From contig JAAVYA010000049.1 in assembly GCA_022790855.1 (NCBI GenBank), positions 1-64,000 on the forward strand: a stretch of 64,000 bases of DNA, in the 5' to 3' direction. The notes beneath the pieces are model-generated. The model did no database searches and had not been told where the DNA came from. It was given only the letters and a program-made list of their open reading frames with translations. This DNA is from Lachnospiraceae bacterium (GTDB taxonomy: Bacteria > Bacillota > Clostridia > Lachnospirales > Lachnospiraceae). A program made the translations under genes and the position numbers. Positions 20,430-28,972 of the stretch are shown here, one piece after another; within the stretch, counting starts at the first letter, position 1, and each line of letters starts with the position of its first letter.

Positions 20430-21230
20430 ATGGACTTAAAAAAAGAAATGCTGCCCTGGAAGAAAAAAATAAAAGAAAAAGAAGGATCTTCCCTGGCCAT
20501 AGTGATCTGCGTCGCAGCCCTTTTTCTGGCCTTTGCCCTGGCCCTGGTTTCTATAGCCAACCTGCTGTTGTCCGGGGCCAACCGAAGGCTTGATGAGGAA
20601 CAGCGCTACCAGCTTGCAAAAAGCTTTGCCCAGGTATTGGATCAGGAATTAAAAAAATACGAAACCATGCCGCCTCCCGGAGACAATACCTTTTATGAAT
20701 ATGCCTGCAAATTTTTAGAGGGCCAATATGGGACGTATGACCCGGACCATCCGGAGGCTACGGTATTTCACTATACGGCGGCCAAACCGGCCGGAATGGA
20801 GGACGCTTACGGAAACGTCAAGGTGGCGTTGTACAAGGAAGGGGCTCAGGAAGAAGATACGGAACTGGCCGGGGAAATTTTGCCCCAGCAGGCAGAAACG
20901 ATTCGGAACAATAAGCTGCTTAGGTATCTCTTTACCCTGGAAGTGACGGTGGGGGTGCAAGATCAGTCCTACTGTTATCGGAAAGAATACCGGCAGATGG
21001 CCGTCTATCAGGTGGAGTTTACTCATAACGGGACAAGGATCATCTGGAACGATACGGACAGCCAGTGGCATGAATTAAGCCCCTCCGGTGCGGTTCATGG
21101 GATTCCGCCTGGAGAGATGATCCATTATGAATACCAAACCGACGAAATGACAGGCTGCAGCTTTCAAGATGCAGGCCAGTATGAGGCGGAATCTTCCCCG
21201 GAGGGGGTGTGGGAGGAGGGAGAAGAGTGA
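20430..21230 (+). CDS. PilX/GspK-like minor pseudopilin
   Basis: 266 residues from the ATG at 20430 with GGGAGGG just upstream. A basic N-terminus (KKKIKEKEG) is followed by one hydrophobic helix (SSLAIVICVAALFLAFALAL) and a roughly 220-residue extracellular part. The Glu at mature position 5 that pilins need for assembly is absent, as in GspK/PilX-type subunits that cap pseudopilus tips. The segment after the helix (ANRRLDEEQRYQLAKSFAQV) matches the early helix of PilX-like proteins. It lies between the giant prepilin and two further prepilins, with an 4-base overlap (GTGA) to the next gene. Tip-complex role inferred from family and order. Confidence 0.6.
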   Translation: MDLKKEMLPWKKKIKEKEGSSLAIVICVAALFLAFALALVSIANLLLSGANRRLDEEQRYQLAKSFAQVLDQELKKYETMPPPGDNTFYEYACKFLEGQYGTYDPDHPEATVFHYTAAKPAGMEDAYGNVKVALYKEGAQEEDTELAGEILPQQAETIRNNKLLRYLFTLEVTVGVQDQSYCYRKEYRQMAVYQVEFTHNGTRIIWNDTDSQWHELSPSGAVHGIPPGEMIHYEYQTDEMTGCSFQDAGQYEAESSPEGVWEEGEE

Positions 21231-21598
21231 AAAACAGAAAGAAGCATAAAGCCGGGGAGTCCTTGGTGGAAGTTATGGTTGCCGCCGTCATTTTTCTGAT
21301 GGTGACAGCCGTGCTCCAGGGAGCCATTACCTTTTGCAGCAAGGCCCAGCAGAAAAGCCGGGACATCCGGGAGAGAAACGCAAAGGTCTGCCAGGATCTT
21401 TTGACATCCCCGGAGATCTTCAATGGAACCGCCGCCTTTGCCTTTCAGGCTGCGTCCCCGGACGGTCTTCAGACCGGGACTGCTACCTTGTTTCAGGTAG
21501 AGGTGCAGCTTTTGAAAAAAGAAGTGGCCTATACCACAGAGGACGGTGGGGCCCGCAAAGCTACATTTTATCTGTTTGGAGGGGGTGGCGGCCCTTGA
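21227..21598 (+). CDS. Minor type IV prepilin (PilV/GspI-like)
   Basis: 123 residues from the GTG at 21227, which overlaps the previous stop and has GGAGGAGGGAG at 21210-21220; an in-frame ATG at 21209 sits inside that ribosome-binding site. The class III signal is KNRKKHKAG/ESLVEVMVAA with a hydrophobic helix to about residue 33. The ESLVEVMVA start is typical of PilV/GspI minor pilins (Glu at mature position 5). The remaining 90 residues form a small unrecognised globular part. It should be cleaved by the prepilin peptidase encoded downstream and joins the pilus or its tip complex. Confidence 0.75.
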   Translation: MKNRKKHKAGESLVEVMVAAVIFLMVTAVLQGAITFCSKAQQKSRDIRERNAKVCQDLLTSPEIFNGTAAFAFQAASPDGLQTGTATLFQVEVQLLKKEVAYTTEDGGARKATFYLFGGGGGP

Positions 21599-22341
21599 GG
21601 GTAAGAGAAGGCTCGGGGAGAAAAGATAAGAAAAAGAGACAAAATGCCGGGACCACATTGGTAGAGCTGATCGTGTCCATGTGTTTGATGAGTATTTTGA
21701 TGGCGGCGGTGGTGGGAATTTTAAGCCCCGCAGCCAAGCTCTTTGTCCGCATGCAGAGGCTGCAGTTTGCCCAGGTAATATTAGACAATGTGATTCAGGA
21801 GCTAAGAAGTATGACACAAGACGCCGCAGGTTATGTCAAGGTGTACGATACTTGTGAGCCGGATACTCCTATGGGAGATAAGACGGGGGAGGAGGAGGGA
21901 TTGGCTCTGGAATTTTTGGACACCCAGGGGTATGTGACGCTGATTTCCACCCAGGGCTGTCCTGATACGGATATTTATCTGGGAACCCAGAAAATTGACG
22001 CCATAAAAGCAGAAGACCAGAAGCCGGGGCGGCTGTTGATCCGTTATTATGCCCAGGGAACTGGAGAACGTTATGTATATGAAGACAAGAACGGACAGGC
22101 CGTAGCGCGCGCCCTGCAAAAGGTGTTTGCAGACGGGGCATATATGGGAAACTATTTAGAAATTATTTTTTCCTATCCGCCGGGCCTTGCCCCCGGGGAT
22201 CAGGTGGAATATTTGAACGCTCAGGTGGCGATTTACCGGGATGAGGAAAAAACAAAATTGTGGGTCAGGGATCAGGTGATCTTGGATCTGCGCTATCATG
22301 CAGTAAAAAAGACGGATCCTACAGCCCAAAAAGAATGGTAG
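21595..22341 (+). CDS. Minor type IV prepilin (PilW/GspJ-like)
   Basis: 248 residues from a TTG at 21595 that overlaps the previous stop (TTGA), with GGAGGGGG 11 bases upstream. The class III signal is KKKRQNAG/TTLVELIVSMC, Glu at mature position 5, hydrophobic helix to about residue 42. The length and position fit PilW/GspJ-type minor pilins, larger than PilV types. Overlapping starts along the three minor-pilin genes imply tight translational coupling and fixed stoichiometry. The C-terminal 200 residues are not assigned beyond this. Confidence 0.72.
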   Translation: MRVREGSGRKDKKKRQNAGTTLVELIVSMCLMSILMAAVVGILSPAAKLFVRMQRLQFAQVILDNVIQELRSMTQDAAGYVKVYDTCEPDTPMGDKTGEEEGLALEFLDTQGYVTLISTQGCPDTDIYLGTQKIDAIKAEDQKPGRLLIRYYAQGTGERYVYEDKNGQAVARALQKVFADGAYMGNYLEIIFSYPPGLAPGDQVEYLNAQVAIYRDEEKTKLWVRDQVILDLRYHAVKKTDPTAQKEW

Positions 22342-22393
22342 AGGTATCTTTGACAGACCTCATCAGAATAAAAGAAAAAAGGAGAGACACAAG

Positions 22394-22834
22394 ATGAAGA
22401 AATGGAACAGAAATGGAAAAAAAGGATTTACACTGGTGGAACTGATTGTCGTATTGGTGATTTTGGCCATACTGGCTGCTTTGCTGATTCCTGCTTTGAC
22501 GGGCTACATTAACAAGGCAAAGGAAAAACAGATCACAGCAGAGACACGCCAGGTAGTAATGGCGTCCCAGACCCTGGTAGATGAATATTTTGCAGAACAG
22601 GTTTCGGGGAGCTTTGCAGGAGGAACTATTGACAGCGGAACCAATCTTGGTACAGTAAAATTGACGGATATTGCAGGTTTAGCGGAAGTGAAGGCGGCTA
22701 ATATCGACAACGTTAAGGTAGGGACGAACGGTGTGATAAGCGATGTGGTTTACATCAGGGATGGAAAGAAATGCACTTATAAAAAGACGGCTACCGATGA
22801 AGCAGGCACTTATACAATAACCGATGCTCCGTAA
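22394..22834 (+). CDS. Major type IV pilin
   Basis: 146 residues. Textbook prepilin N-terminus: MKKWNRNGKKG/FTLVELIVVLVILAILAALL with Glu5 and a long hydrophobic helix, then a helix extending through NKAKEKQITAETRQVVMASQ and a compact C-terminal domain. Good ribosome-binding site (AAAGGAGAG) and a 52-base gap from the previous gene. Closest to the main shaft subunit because it is the most canonical and smallest of the pilins here. A weak hairpin CCGT/ACGG followed by TTTTT (22829-22847) just after the stop might act as a partial terminator that favours pilin over the assembly genes; this is tentative. Confidence 0.85.
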   Translation: MKKWNRNGKKGFTLVELIVVLVILAILAALLIPALTGYINKAKEKQITAETRQVVMASQTLVDEYFAEQVSGSFAGGTIDSGTNLGTVKLTDIAGLAEVKAANIDNVKVGTNGVISDVVYIRDGKKCTYKKTATDEAGTYTITDAP

Positions 22835-22887
22835 AGAGACGGTTTTTAGACGATACAGGCTACGGCGATAAGAAGGGAGAAGAAGAA

Positions 22888-23670
22888 ATGCTTTGGCTGC
22901 TGGAAGGGATACTCTGGATTCTGCGGTTTATGATTGGGGCCAGTGTGTTTAGTTTTTTCAATGTGGTAATCTGCCGTCTGCCCCAGGGAGAGAGCGTTAT
23001 AAGAGGCCGCAGCCATTGTCCCGGCTGCGGCCGGCCCCTGGCGGCCTGGGAGATGATCCCCTGCATGAGCTATCTTGCATTGCGGGGAAGGTGCAGAGGG
23101 TGTAAAGAGAAGATAAAAGCAAGATATTTCTGGATGGAAGCTATGGGGGGCATCTTATTTTTGGCTTGTATCCTACGATTTGGCCCAGGCTCTCTGGGGC
23201 TGATTTCTCCCTTGGGCCTGTTATCGTTTTTGTATCTTGGAATTTTAGTAATGGCGGCCTGGATTGATTGGGACACCAGGATCATCCATGACCGCTTTTC
23301 CGTAGGAATCGCGCTTCTAGGGCTTTTCTCCCTGGGGCTGTTCCCGGAACACACGCTTTCCCAGCGTTTCTTGGGCTGCGTCCTTGTGGCGGTTCCCATG
23401 CTGCTTCTGTCTTTGGTGATTGAGGGGGCTTTTGGGGGCGGAGATATGAAACTGATGGCTTCCAGCGGATTTCTGCTGGGCGCAAAAAGCGTGGCCGTCG
23501 CTATGTTTATAGGTCTTATGGCCGGAGGCATCTATTGCGGGATTATGCTGAAAAAAGGAAAGCTAAAGCGTAAGGATGCCTTTGCCTTCGGGCCTTTTTT
23601 GGCTGTTGGCCTGGGGATTGCCTGTTTCTGGGGGGATGCTCTGGCAGACTGGTATTTGTCCCTTCTATAA
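22888..23670 (+). CDS. pilD: Prepilin peptidase (A24 aspartic protease)
   Basis: 260 residues with about seven membrane helices. The N-terminal domain has FFNVVICRLPQGESV and two CxxC pairs (CPGC, CRGC) that bind zinc and accompany N-methylation. The catalytic aspartates of the A24 family are visible: WIDWDT (about residue 126-131) and GGGDMKLM (about 187). It cuts prepilin leaders at the Gly/Phe junction in the cytoplasmic membrane and methylates the new N-terminus. All prepilins in this operon carry matching leaders, so they are the likely substrates. Confidence 0.93.
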   Translation: MLWLLEGILWILRFMIGASVFSFFNVVICRLPQGESVIRGRSHCPGCGRPLAAWEMIPCMSYLALRGRCRGCKEKIKARYFWMEAMGGILFLACILRFGPGSLGLISPLGLLSFLYLGILVMAAWIDWDTRIIHDRFSVGIALLGLFSLGLFPEHTLSQRFLGCVLVAVPMLLLSLVIEGAFGGGDMKLMASSGFLLGAKSVAVAMFIGLMAGGIYCGIMLKKGKLKRKDAFAFGPFLAVGLGIACFWGDALADWYLSLL

Positions 23671-23696
23671 AAAAGGGAAAAGGAAGGAGGAGTTGG

Positions 23697-24890
23697 ATGG
23701 CAAATTTCCGCTATTCTGCAAAAAATATGGAGGGAAAGACGCTTCGGGGCACGATGGAGGCTTCCGGCCTCCCCAATCTTCAGCAGCAGTTAAAAGCCCA
23801 GGGACTGTTTTTGATGGAAGCCAAGGAGAGGGAAGCAAAAAAGCATAAAAAAATCGGGCCCAGACAGCTTTCTGAATTCTGCAAGGAACTGTCCGCATTG
23901 CTGTCTTCGGGCGTCAGTATTGTGCGGGCGTTGGAGATTGTGGCGGAGGAAGAGGGTACGCCTAAGGCTGTGAGGAACATTTATCAGGAGCTTTTGGCAG
24001 ATTTGAAACGAGGCGTCAGCCTGTCGGAATCTATGGAAGAAAAAGGATGCTTTCCAGGATTGATGGTAGGAATGGTCCGCTCCGGAGAAGGAAGCGGAAA
24101 TATGGATATGGTGATGGAGCGGCTTTCCCTTCATTATAATAAGGAAAACCGTTTGCAACAGCAAGTCACCTCCGCCATGGCTTATCCTCTGGTATTGCTG
24201 AGCATGAGCGTGGCGGTGGTAATATTGATCGTTACCTTTATTCTGCCTCAGTTTGAGGAGCTTTTTTCGGAAATGGAACGGCTGCCTGTGCCCACGGAAA
24301 TTCTGATGGCCTGTTCGGATTTCTTGATTCATGAATGGTATCTGGCCATCCTTGCCGTGTTTTTGCTGGTTGTCATTTTGCGTATTCTGGGGCGTGTCCG
24401 TAAGGTGCGCCGGATTTTGGACTATGGGAAGGTGCATTTGCCGGTGGTGGGAAAGCTGAACCAGGTCATCTATACGGCACGGTTTTCCCGTACCCTAAGC
24501 AGTCTTTATTCCAGCGGTATGCCGGTGGTTTCGGCGCTGCAGACAGCCGGGGAGACCATTGGGAATGAATACATCAAAGAACAGATTCCCAAAGCGACGG
24601 CTAAAGTGCGCAGCGGCGTTCCCCTTTCTCAGGCTCTATTGGAAATAGACGGATTTTTGCGGAAGCTTTCTTCCACCATTTTAGTGGGTGAGGAAAGCGG
24701 ACGGTTGGATCGGATGTTAGATTCCATTGCCATGGCTATGGAAGAAGAGGCGGAGGCGGCCACCAAGCGGCTGGTAACGTTGTTGGAGCCTGTCATGATC
24801 TGTATCATGGCCCTTTTGGTAGGATTTATCATTGTAGCAGTAATGCTTCCCATCTATGAGTCTTATGGAACCATTGAAACTTCTGTATAA
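23697..24890 (+). CDS. pilC: Type IV pilus inner-membrane platform protein PilC/GspF
   Basis: 397 residues, normal PilC/GspF length. The N-terminus (FRYSAKNMEGKTLRGTMEAS) is the family's opening. Two homologous cytoplasmic domains (FCKELSALLSSGVSIVRALE and FSRTLSSLYSSGMPVVSALQ) alternate with three membrane helices (around 170-190, 215-235 and 365-385). It anchors the assembly ATPase and transfers pilins from the membrane into the growing fibre. Start at 23697 follows AAGGAGGAG. Confidence 0.93.
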   Translation: MANFRYSAKNMEGKTLRGTMEASGLPNLQQQLKAQGLFLMEAKEREAKKHKKIGPRQLSEFCKELSALLSSGVSIVRALEIVAEEEGTPKAVRNIYQELLADLKRGVSLSESMEEKGCFPGLMVGMVRSGEGSGNMDMVMERLSLHYNKENRLQQQVTSAMAYPLVLLSMSVAVVILIVTFILPQFEELFSEMERLPVPTEILMACSDFLIHEWYLAILAVFLLVVILRILGRVRKVRRILDYGKVHLPVVGKLNQVIYTARFSRTLSSLYSSGMPVVSALQTAGETIGNEYIKEQIPKATAKVRSGVPLSQALLEIDGFLRKLSSTILVGEESGRLDRMLDSIAMAMEEEAEAATKRLVTLLEPVMICIMALLVGFIIVAVMLPIYESYGTIETSV

Positions 24891-24923
24891 GAATCATGGA
24901 AGCATGGGGAGAAGGAGGAAAAA

Positions 24924-26363
24924 ATGAGTCAGACAGTCATTGTATTAGAAGAGGATTGCATCCTGGCGTCATGGGGAAAGGAAGGAAAACACCCGTCTAT
25001 TTTAAGGACGAAGGAACAAAGGCTCCGGGGCAAGGGAGATGTGTTTGAACGATGGCAAATGGGCCTGGAGGAATTGGGACAGGAGTGGCGTCAGGGGCCT
25101 GTGACTCTTGTCCTTCCCGCCAGCCTGTGCTCTACCAGGGTGCTGACACTTCCCTACGGGAAAAAAACTGCCTTTGCCGCCATGGCTGCAAAAGAATTGG
25201 AGGATAGCTTCCGCAATGAGGCGGCAGATTATTCCGTGCTGTTTCAGGAAAAAAGAAGCAGCGTCGATATTTGCGCCGGGGGCGTGGAAGCGGGAAATCT
25301 GGAGCGCTTGCTTGGGATCTGCGAAGAAGCGGGAGTTTCTGTGGGCAGTATGACAGTTCCCATGGAGGGCTATCTGCACATACTGATGCAGTTGGAAAGC
25401 TATTGGACCAGTACGGTTATCTATTTGTTGTTCGAGGAAGAAAGCATGGTGAGCGTACTGTGCCAGGAAGGCCGTTACGTCTATTCCAGCCGCAGCAGAA
25501 TTTTCAGTGAACCGGGTACGCTGGACTTTGGTACGGAGATTGTCCGCAGCGTTTCCGGGATTCTTCAGTTTTCCGGAAACAAACAAAATCTGAACATTAC
25601 GGAAGTCTATTACGCAGGGTGTGGGGCAGATGATTTTGAAGTTGGGATCCAGGGGATCCAAAACCTGCATCTGAACGTATTTCCCATAGAAATGGAAAAA
25701 GTGGTTTCCCTTCCGCCGGGACTGGACGCCTTAAATTGGCTGCCCTGTATCGGCGCGTTTACTTGCCTGGGCAGGAAAGAAAAACGGATGAATCTGCTTT
25801 TGGCATTAAAGGCCCTGAAGGAACAGGAGAATAAGGGCAAAAGCCTTTGGAAGCATCTGATGGTCCCGGGGCTTACCCTGGCAGCTTGTCTGGCGGCCGC
25901 AGCCGTTACGGTAGTTTTAAATATCCAGGCCCAGAGGAATATAAACAAGCAGCAGGCATGGCTGGACCAGCCCAAGATTCAGGAGCAATACAACCGATAT
26001 TTAGAGCTGAAGGGGCAGGTGGAGGAATTAAAGGACACCGAAACAGATTTGATACAGATGAAAGAAAATCTGGCAGGGTATCCCCGTTTATCCAGCGCCA
26101 TGCTTTCACGGATGGAAAGCATTGGGGGAGTAGATATGGAGATTTATATTACGGGATATGACGCAGAGACAGGCGTTCTCACCTTCGATGCAGGAAGCAA
26201 TAAGGTCATAGATATTCCGGATTATATTCGGAGGCTCCAGGAAACAGGGTTGTTTTCGACTGTGGATTATACAGGGTATACCTTTGAAAATGACTGGTAT
26301 ATCCTGTATCTGTCCGGGACGCTTAGGGGAACGGCCAAAGAGCAAGAGGAAGGAGGCGCCTAA
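24924..26363 (+). CDS. PilM-PilN fusion protein
   Basis: 479 residues. Residues 1-285 resemble the actin-like cytoplasmic PilM (VTLVLPASLCSTRVLTLPYG; a C-terminal part DALNWLPCIGAF). At about 289-293 stands MNLLL, matching the PilN N-terminal INLL motif that normally docks into PilM, followed by one membrane helix (about 312-333), a coiled coil and a ferredoxin-like PilN domain. In most systems these are two proteins; here the PilM groove and its PilN peptide are on one chain, GspL-like in architecture. It links the cytoplasmic ATPase to the membrane-side alignment complex with the next gene. Stop and next start overlap (TAATG). Confidence 0.75.
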   Translation: MSQTVIVLEEDCILASWGKEGKHPSILRTKEQRLRGKGDVFERWQMGLEELGQEWRQGPVTLVLPASLCSTRVLTLPYGKKTAFAAMAAKELEDSFRNEAADYSVLFQEKRSSVDICAGGVEAGNLERLLGICEEAGVSVGSMTVPMEGYLHILMQLESYWTSTVIYLLFEEESMVSVLCQEGRYVYSSRSRIFSEPGTLDFGTEIVRSVSGILQFSGNKQNLNITEVYYAGCGADDFEVGIQGIQNLHLNVFPIEMEKVVSLPPGLDALNWLPCIGAFTCLGRKEKRMNLLLALKALKEQENKGKSLWKHLMVPGLTLAACLAAAAVTVVLNIQAQRNINKQQAWLDQPKIQEQYNRYLELKGQVEELKDTETDLIQMKENLAGYPRLSSAMLSRMESIGGVDMEIYITGYDAETGVLTFDAGSNKVIDIPDYIRRLQETGLFSTVDYTGYTFENDWYILYLSGTLRGTAKEQEEGGA

Positions 26364-26998
26364 TGAAGCTGGAATTAAGCCAACGGGATATTTTGCTGCT
26401 GAAATTAACGGTTTGCATTTTGATCGTATTTGTGGTGCTTCGCTTTGTAGTAGTTCCTGGCATAGGAGATTTCAGAGAAAAGCTGGATACCGGCCGGGAA
26501 TTGGAGGAAAAGAAGGAAGAGATCCAGGATGCTTTAGCAGGAGTACCGGCTCTGCAGCAGACGGCAGAAGGATACAAAGCAAAGCTGAAGGAGGCGTCCG
26601 CCTCTTATTACGAACGGATGGAAAACCGTCAGGTGGACGAGCTATTGACAGGGCTTGCCTTAAAGCTAGGATTGTTTCCGGTTTCTTTAGCCATTCAGGA
26701 GGCCGAGCCTGGGATACCAGGGCCTTATCTTTCAGAAATTTTACCGGAAAACGGCTCGTTGGAGCCGTACCAGGGGAGGTATCTTCTTACTGGCGTGGGA
26801 AACTTTACCCTTCGGGGAACCCAGGCACAAATTTTTTCATTTTTGGATGAGATAGAAGAGAATCATCCGGCGATCCGGATTCGTTCCATGAAAATCGGCC
26901 GCCGGGTCTATCTGGATTCTGAATGGGATATGGGTCTGGAATTGGAAGCAAGCTTTGAACTGGAGATTTATATGTGCGATTGGAGCGAGGCAGAGTAG
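26363..26998 (+). CDS. PilO-like alignment subcomplex protein
   Basis: 211 residues. A short cytoplasmic N-terminus, one membrane helix (about 14-34: LKLTVCILIVFVVLRFVVV), a coiled coil (about 40-90) and a C-terminal ferredoxin-like domain (TLRGTQAQIFSFLDEIEENH, then a late beta strand). This is the PilO/GspM layout. It should dimerise with the PilN part of the preceding fusion. The start overlaps the previous stop, so the two are probably made in equal amounts. Confidence 0.72.
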   Translation: MKLELSQRDILLLKLTVCILIVFVVLRFVVVPGIGDFREKLDTGRELEEKKEEIQDALAGVPALQQTAEGYKAKLKEASASYYERMENRQVDELLTGLALKLGLFPVSLAIQEAEPGIPGPYLSEILPENGSLEPYQGRYLLTGVGNFTLRGTQAQIFSFLDEIEENHPAIRIRSMKIGRRVYLDSEWDMGLELEASFELEIYMCDWSEAE

Positions 26999-27008
26999 GA
27001 GGATAGCT

Positions 27009-28685
27009 TTGAGAACAAATCTGAGAATCGGGGAAATACTAGAGGAAAGGGGGGCCGTGACGCCGGAGCAAATGAAAGAGGCCCTGGCTTATCAGAAGGA
27101 ACACCGGGATAAACGGATTGGCCAGATTTTGATAGAATTGCAGTTCGTAACAGAGCAGCAGGTGTTGGAGGCTCTTGCCAGCAGGCTGGAATTAGAGATT
27201 GTGGACGTGGCTTCCCAGCATGTGGATCTGGAAGCCGTTGCTATGATCGATAAGGAGTTGGCGGAGAAAAATTTATTTCTTCCTCTTTATGTGAAAAACC
27301 GCAGCATGGTCCTGGTGACCAACGATCCCTTAAATTATTTTGCCCTGGAGGAGGTACGGCAGCAGACGGGATGTTATCTCCAAACCCTGCTAAGTGAAGA
27401 GAAGCCCTTGCGCCAGGCCATCTCCTACTATTTTGCAGAAGTAGGGGCAAAACAGGCGGCCATGGAAGCAAATGAAGGCTTTGGCAATGATGACTTTGAT
27501 GACCTGGATTTGGGGGAGTTGGAAAATGTTCAGGAGGAGGCTCCTATTATCCATCTGCTCAACAGCCTGGTGGAGCGGGCCATCAAGAGCAGCGCCAGCG
27601 ACATCCACATCGAGCCCTTTGAGCGGGAAACCAAAGTGCGTATGCGGATCGACGGGGTAATCTTAGAGTACATTTCCATGCAGCGGAACGTGCATCAGCC
27701 TTTGATCGCTCGGATTAAAATTATGGCGGGACTGGATATTGCAGAGAAGCGGATTCCCCAGGACGGACATTTCCGGGTGCGGACAGAGGGGGGATATGTG
27801 AATATCCGTGTATCCTTGATGCCTACGGTATTCGGAGAAAAGGCCGTACTGCGTCTGCTCACCTCTTCCGGGGAGATGGACTACGCCGGACAGTTTGGGA
27901 TGACGGAGGAAAGCTACCGCCGCTTCCTCCCTATGCTGGAGAGTTCCCATGGGATCATTTATATTACGGGCCCTACCGGTAGCGGAAAGTCCACCACATT
28001 GTACATGATTTTGGAATATCTCTCTGGAAGGATGCTGAATATTTCCACCATTGAGGATCCTGTGGAAAAAAATGTGCCCGGCATCATTCAGACCCAGGTA
28101 AACCCCACGGCCGGGCTGACCTTTGAGACGGGGCTTCGGGCGTTGCTGCGCCAGGATCCGGACGTTATCATGGTGGGAGAAACCAGGGACGGAGAAACCG
28201 CCGGGATTTCCGTGCGTGCGGCCATTACCGGGCACATGGTGTTAAGTACCCTTCACACCAACGATGCGGCTTCCAGCATTGTACGTCTGGAGGATATGGG
28301 GGTGGAAACTTATTTGGCCGCCAACTCCCTGGTGGGCATCGTGGCTCAGAGGCTTTTGCGTAAGGTATGTACGAACTGTGCCCAGGAAATGGAAACAACA
28401 GCCCAGGAACGGGAATTTTTAGGAGAAGATGTGAAAGTCGTGAAACGGGGAAGGGGCTGCGCCCAATGCAACAATACCGGATATCGGGGCCGGGCCGCCA
28501 TTCATGAAATTCTTAAGGTGGACGCCGGGCTGCGCCGTATGATCGGCAGCCATGCAACGCCGGAAGAGCTTGTCGCTTATGGACGAAAACATCAGGGAAT
28601 GCGCACGTTAAAGGAATGCGGGATAGAACTGGTAAAACAGGGCGTTACCTCGCCGGAAGAACTGTTGCGGATTGCATATGAATAA
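27009..28685 (+). CDS. pilB: Type IV pilus assembly ATPase PilB/GspE
   Basis: 558 residues from a TTG at 27009 with AGGAGGAT immediately upstream; the frame is open further back but inside the previous gene. An N-terminal MshEN-like domain (GEILEERGAVTPEQMKEAL; RIGQILIELQFVTEQQVLEA) is of the type known to bind c-di-GMP in some PilB proteins. The ATPase core has Walker A GPTGSGKST, the Asp box (STIEDPVEKNVPG), Walker B-region (DPDVIMVGETRDGETA), His box (GHMVLSTLHTNDA) and a CxxC zinc site (CTNCAQE, CAQCNNTGYRGR). It powers pilus extension. It is the last gene of the operon; no PilT follows. Confidence 0.93.
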   Translation: MRTNLRIGEILEERGAVTPEQMKEALAYQKEHRDKRIGQILIELQFVTEQQVLEALASRLELEIVDVASQHVDLEAVAMIDKELAEKNLFLPLYVKNRSMVLVTNDPLNYFALEEVRQQTGCYLQTLLSEEKPLRQAISYYFAEVGAKQAAMEANEGFGNDDFDDLDLGELENVQEEAPIIHLLNSLVERAIKSSASDIHIEPFERETKVRMRIDGVILEYISMQRNVHQPLIARIKIMAGLDIAEKRIPQDGHFRVRTEGGYVNIRVSLMPTVFGEKAVLRLLTSSGEMDYAGQFGMTEESYRRFLPMLESSHGIIYITGPTGSGKSTTLYMILEYLSGRMLNISTIEDPVEKNVPGIIQTQVNPTAGLTFETGLRALLRQDPDVIMVGETRDGETAGISVRAAITGHMVLSTLHTNDAASSIVRLEDMGVETYLAANSLVGIVAQRLLRKVCTNCAQEMETTAQEREFLGEDVKVVKRGRGCAQCNNTGYRGRAAIHEILKVDAGLRRMIGSHATPEELVAYGRKHQGMRTLKECGIELVKQGVTSPEELLRIAYE

Positions 28686-28686
28686 A

Positions 28687-28794
28687 AAGAAGGGGCTGTC
28701 CCATTAAGAGAAGCATATACAAGATATTGTTAGATATTACTGCGTTTTGTGCCTTATCTTGTATCATCAACTCTTAATGGGACAGCCCCTTTTT
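28687..28794. terminator. Long perfect hairpin ending the pilus operon (possible small palindromic element)
   Basis: Arms at 28687-28710 and 28771-28794 pair over 24 bases with one G-T wobble (AGGGGCTGTCCCATTAAGAG type), and an inner pair (28717-28726 with 28755-28764) adds ten more. The right arm ends in TTTTT, so it works as a rho-independent terminator for pilB and, read backwards, for the other strand. At 108 bases with terminal repeats it is much larger than an ordinary terminator and may be a domesticated non-autonomous insertion element. Confidence 0.75.
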
Positions 28795-28810
28795 CATTTT
28801 TGGGGTTCAA

Positions 28811-28852
28811 GGGCGTACAGATGGCGGGAATGAATTTTCAAACACGCTCTAG
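28811..28852 (-). mobile_element. Fragment of an IS630-like MITE (one end)
   Basis: These 42 bases are the reverse complement of the left end of the element at 34698-34895, with one mismatch. It ends in the same terminal repeat (AATTTTCAAACACGCTCTAG). The other end of the element is missing, so it is a truncated copy. Confidence 0.75.
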
Positions 28853-28881
28853 ATCAAGAAGGCGAGAATCCCTAAAAAGGA

Positions 28882-28910
28882 TTGACATATTCTACAGAGA
28901 GCTATATAAT
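28882..28910 (+). promoter_or_regulatory. Consensus promoter of the tetR-ABC operon
   Basis: TTGACA (28882-28887), 17 bases, TATAAT (28905-28910): a perfect sigma-A promoter 63 bases before the TetR start codon. Such a strong promoter implies that repression sets its output. Confidence 0.85.
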
Positions 28911-28923
28911 AAAACAAACGATT

Positions 28924-28939
28924 TAAAACATATGTTTTA
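28924..28939. promoter_or_regulatory. Palindromic operator, probable TetR site
   Basis: A perfect 16-base palindrome, TAAAACATATGTTTTA, placed just after the transcription start expected from the promoter at 28882-28910. Size, symmetry and position fit autorepression by the TetR family protein encoded next. Confidence 0.65.
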
Positions 28940-28972
28940 GGATGAGCATTTTAAAATGAAGGAGGTAGCTCC

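Noticed and set aside
22829-22847. Short hairpin with T5 after the major pilin as a real terminator
   Set aside because: Only a 4-bp stem; too weak to call, mentioned only as a possible attenuator.
28749-28940. 63-residue frame beginning inside the large hairpin
   Set aside because: It runs through the palindrome, MITE fragment, promoter and operator; no coding character.
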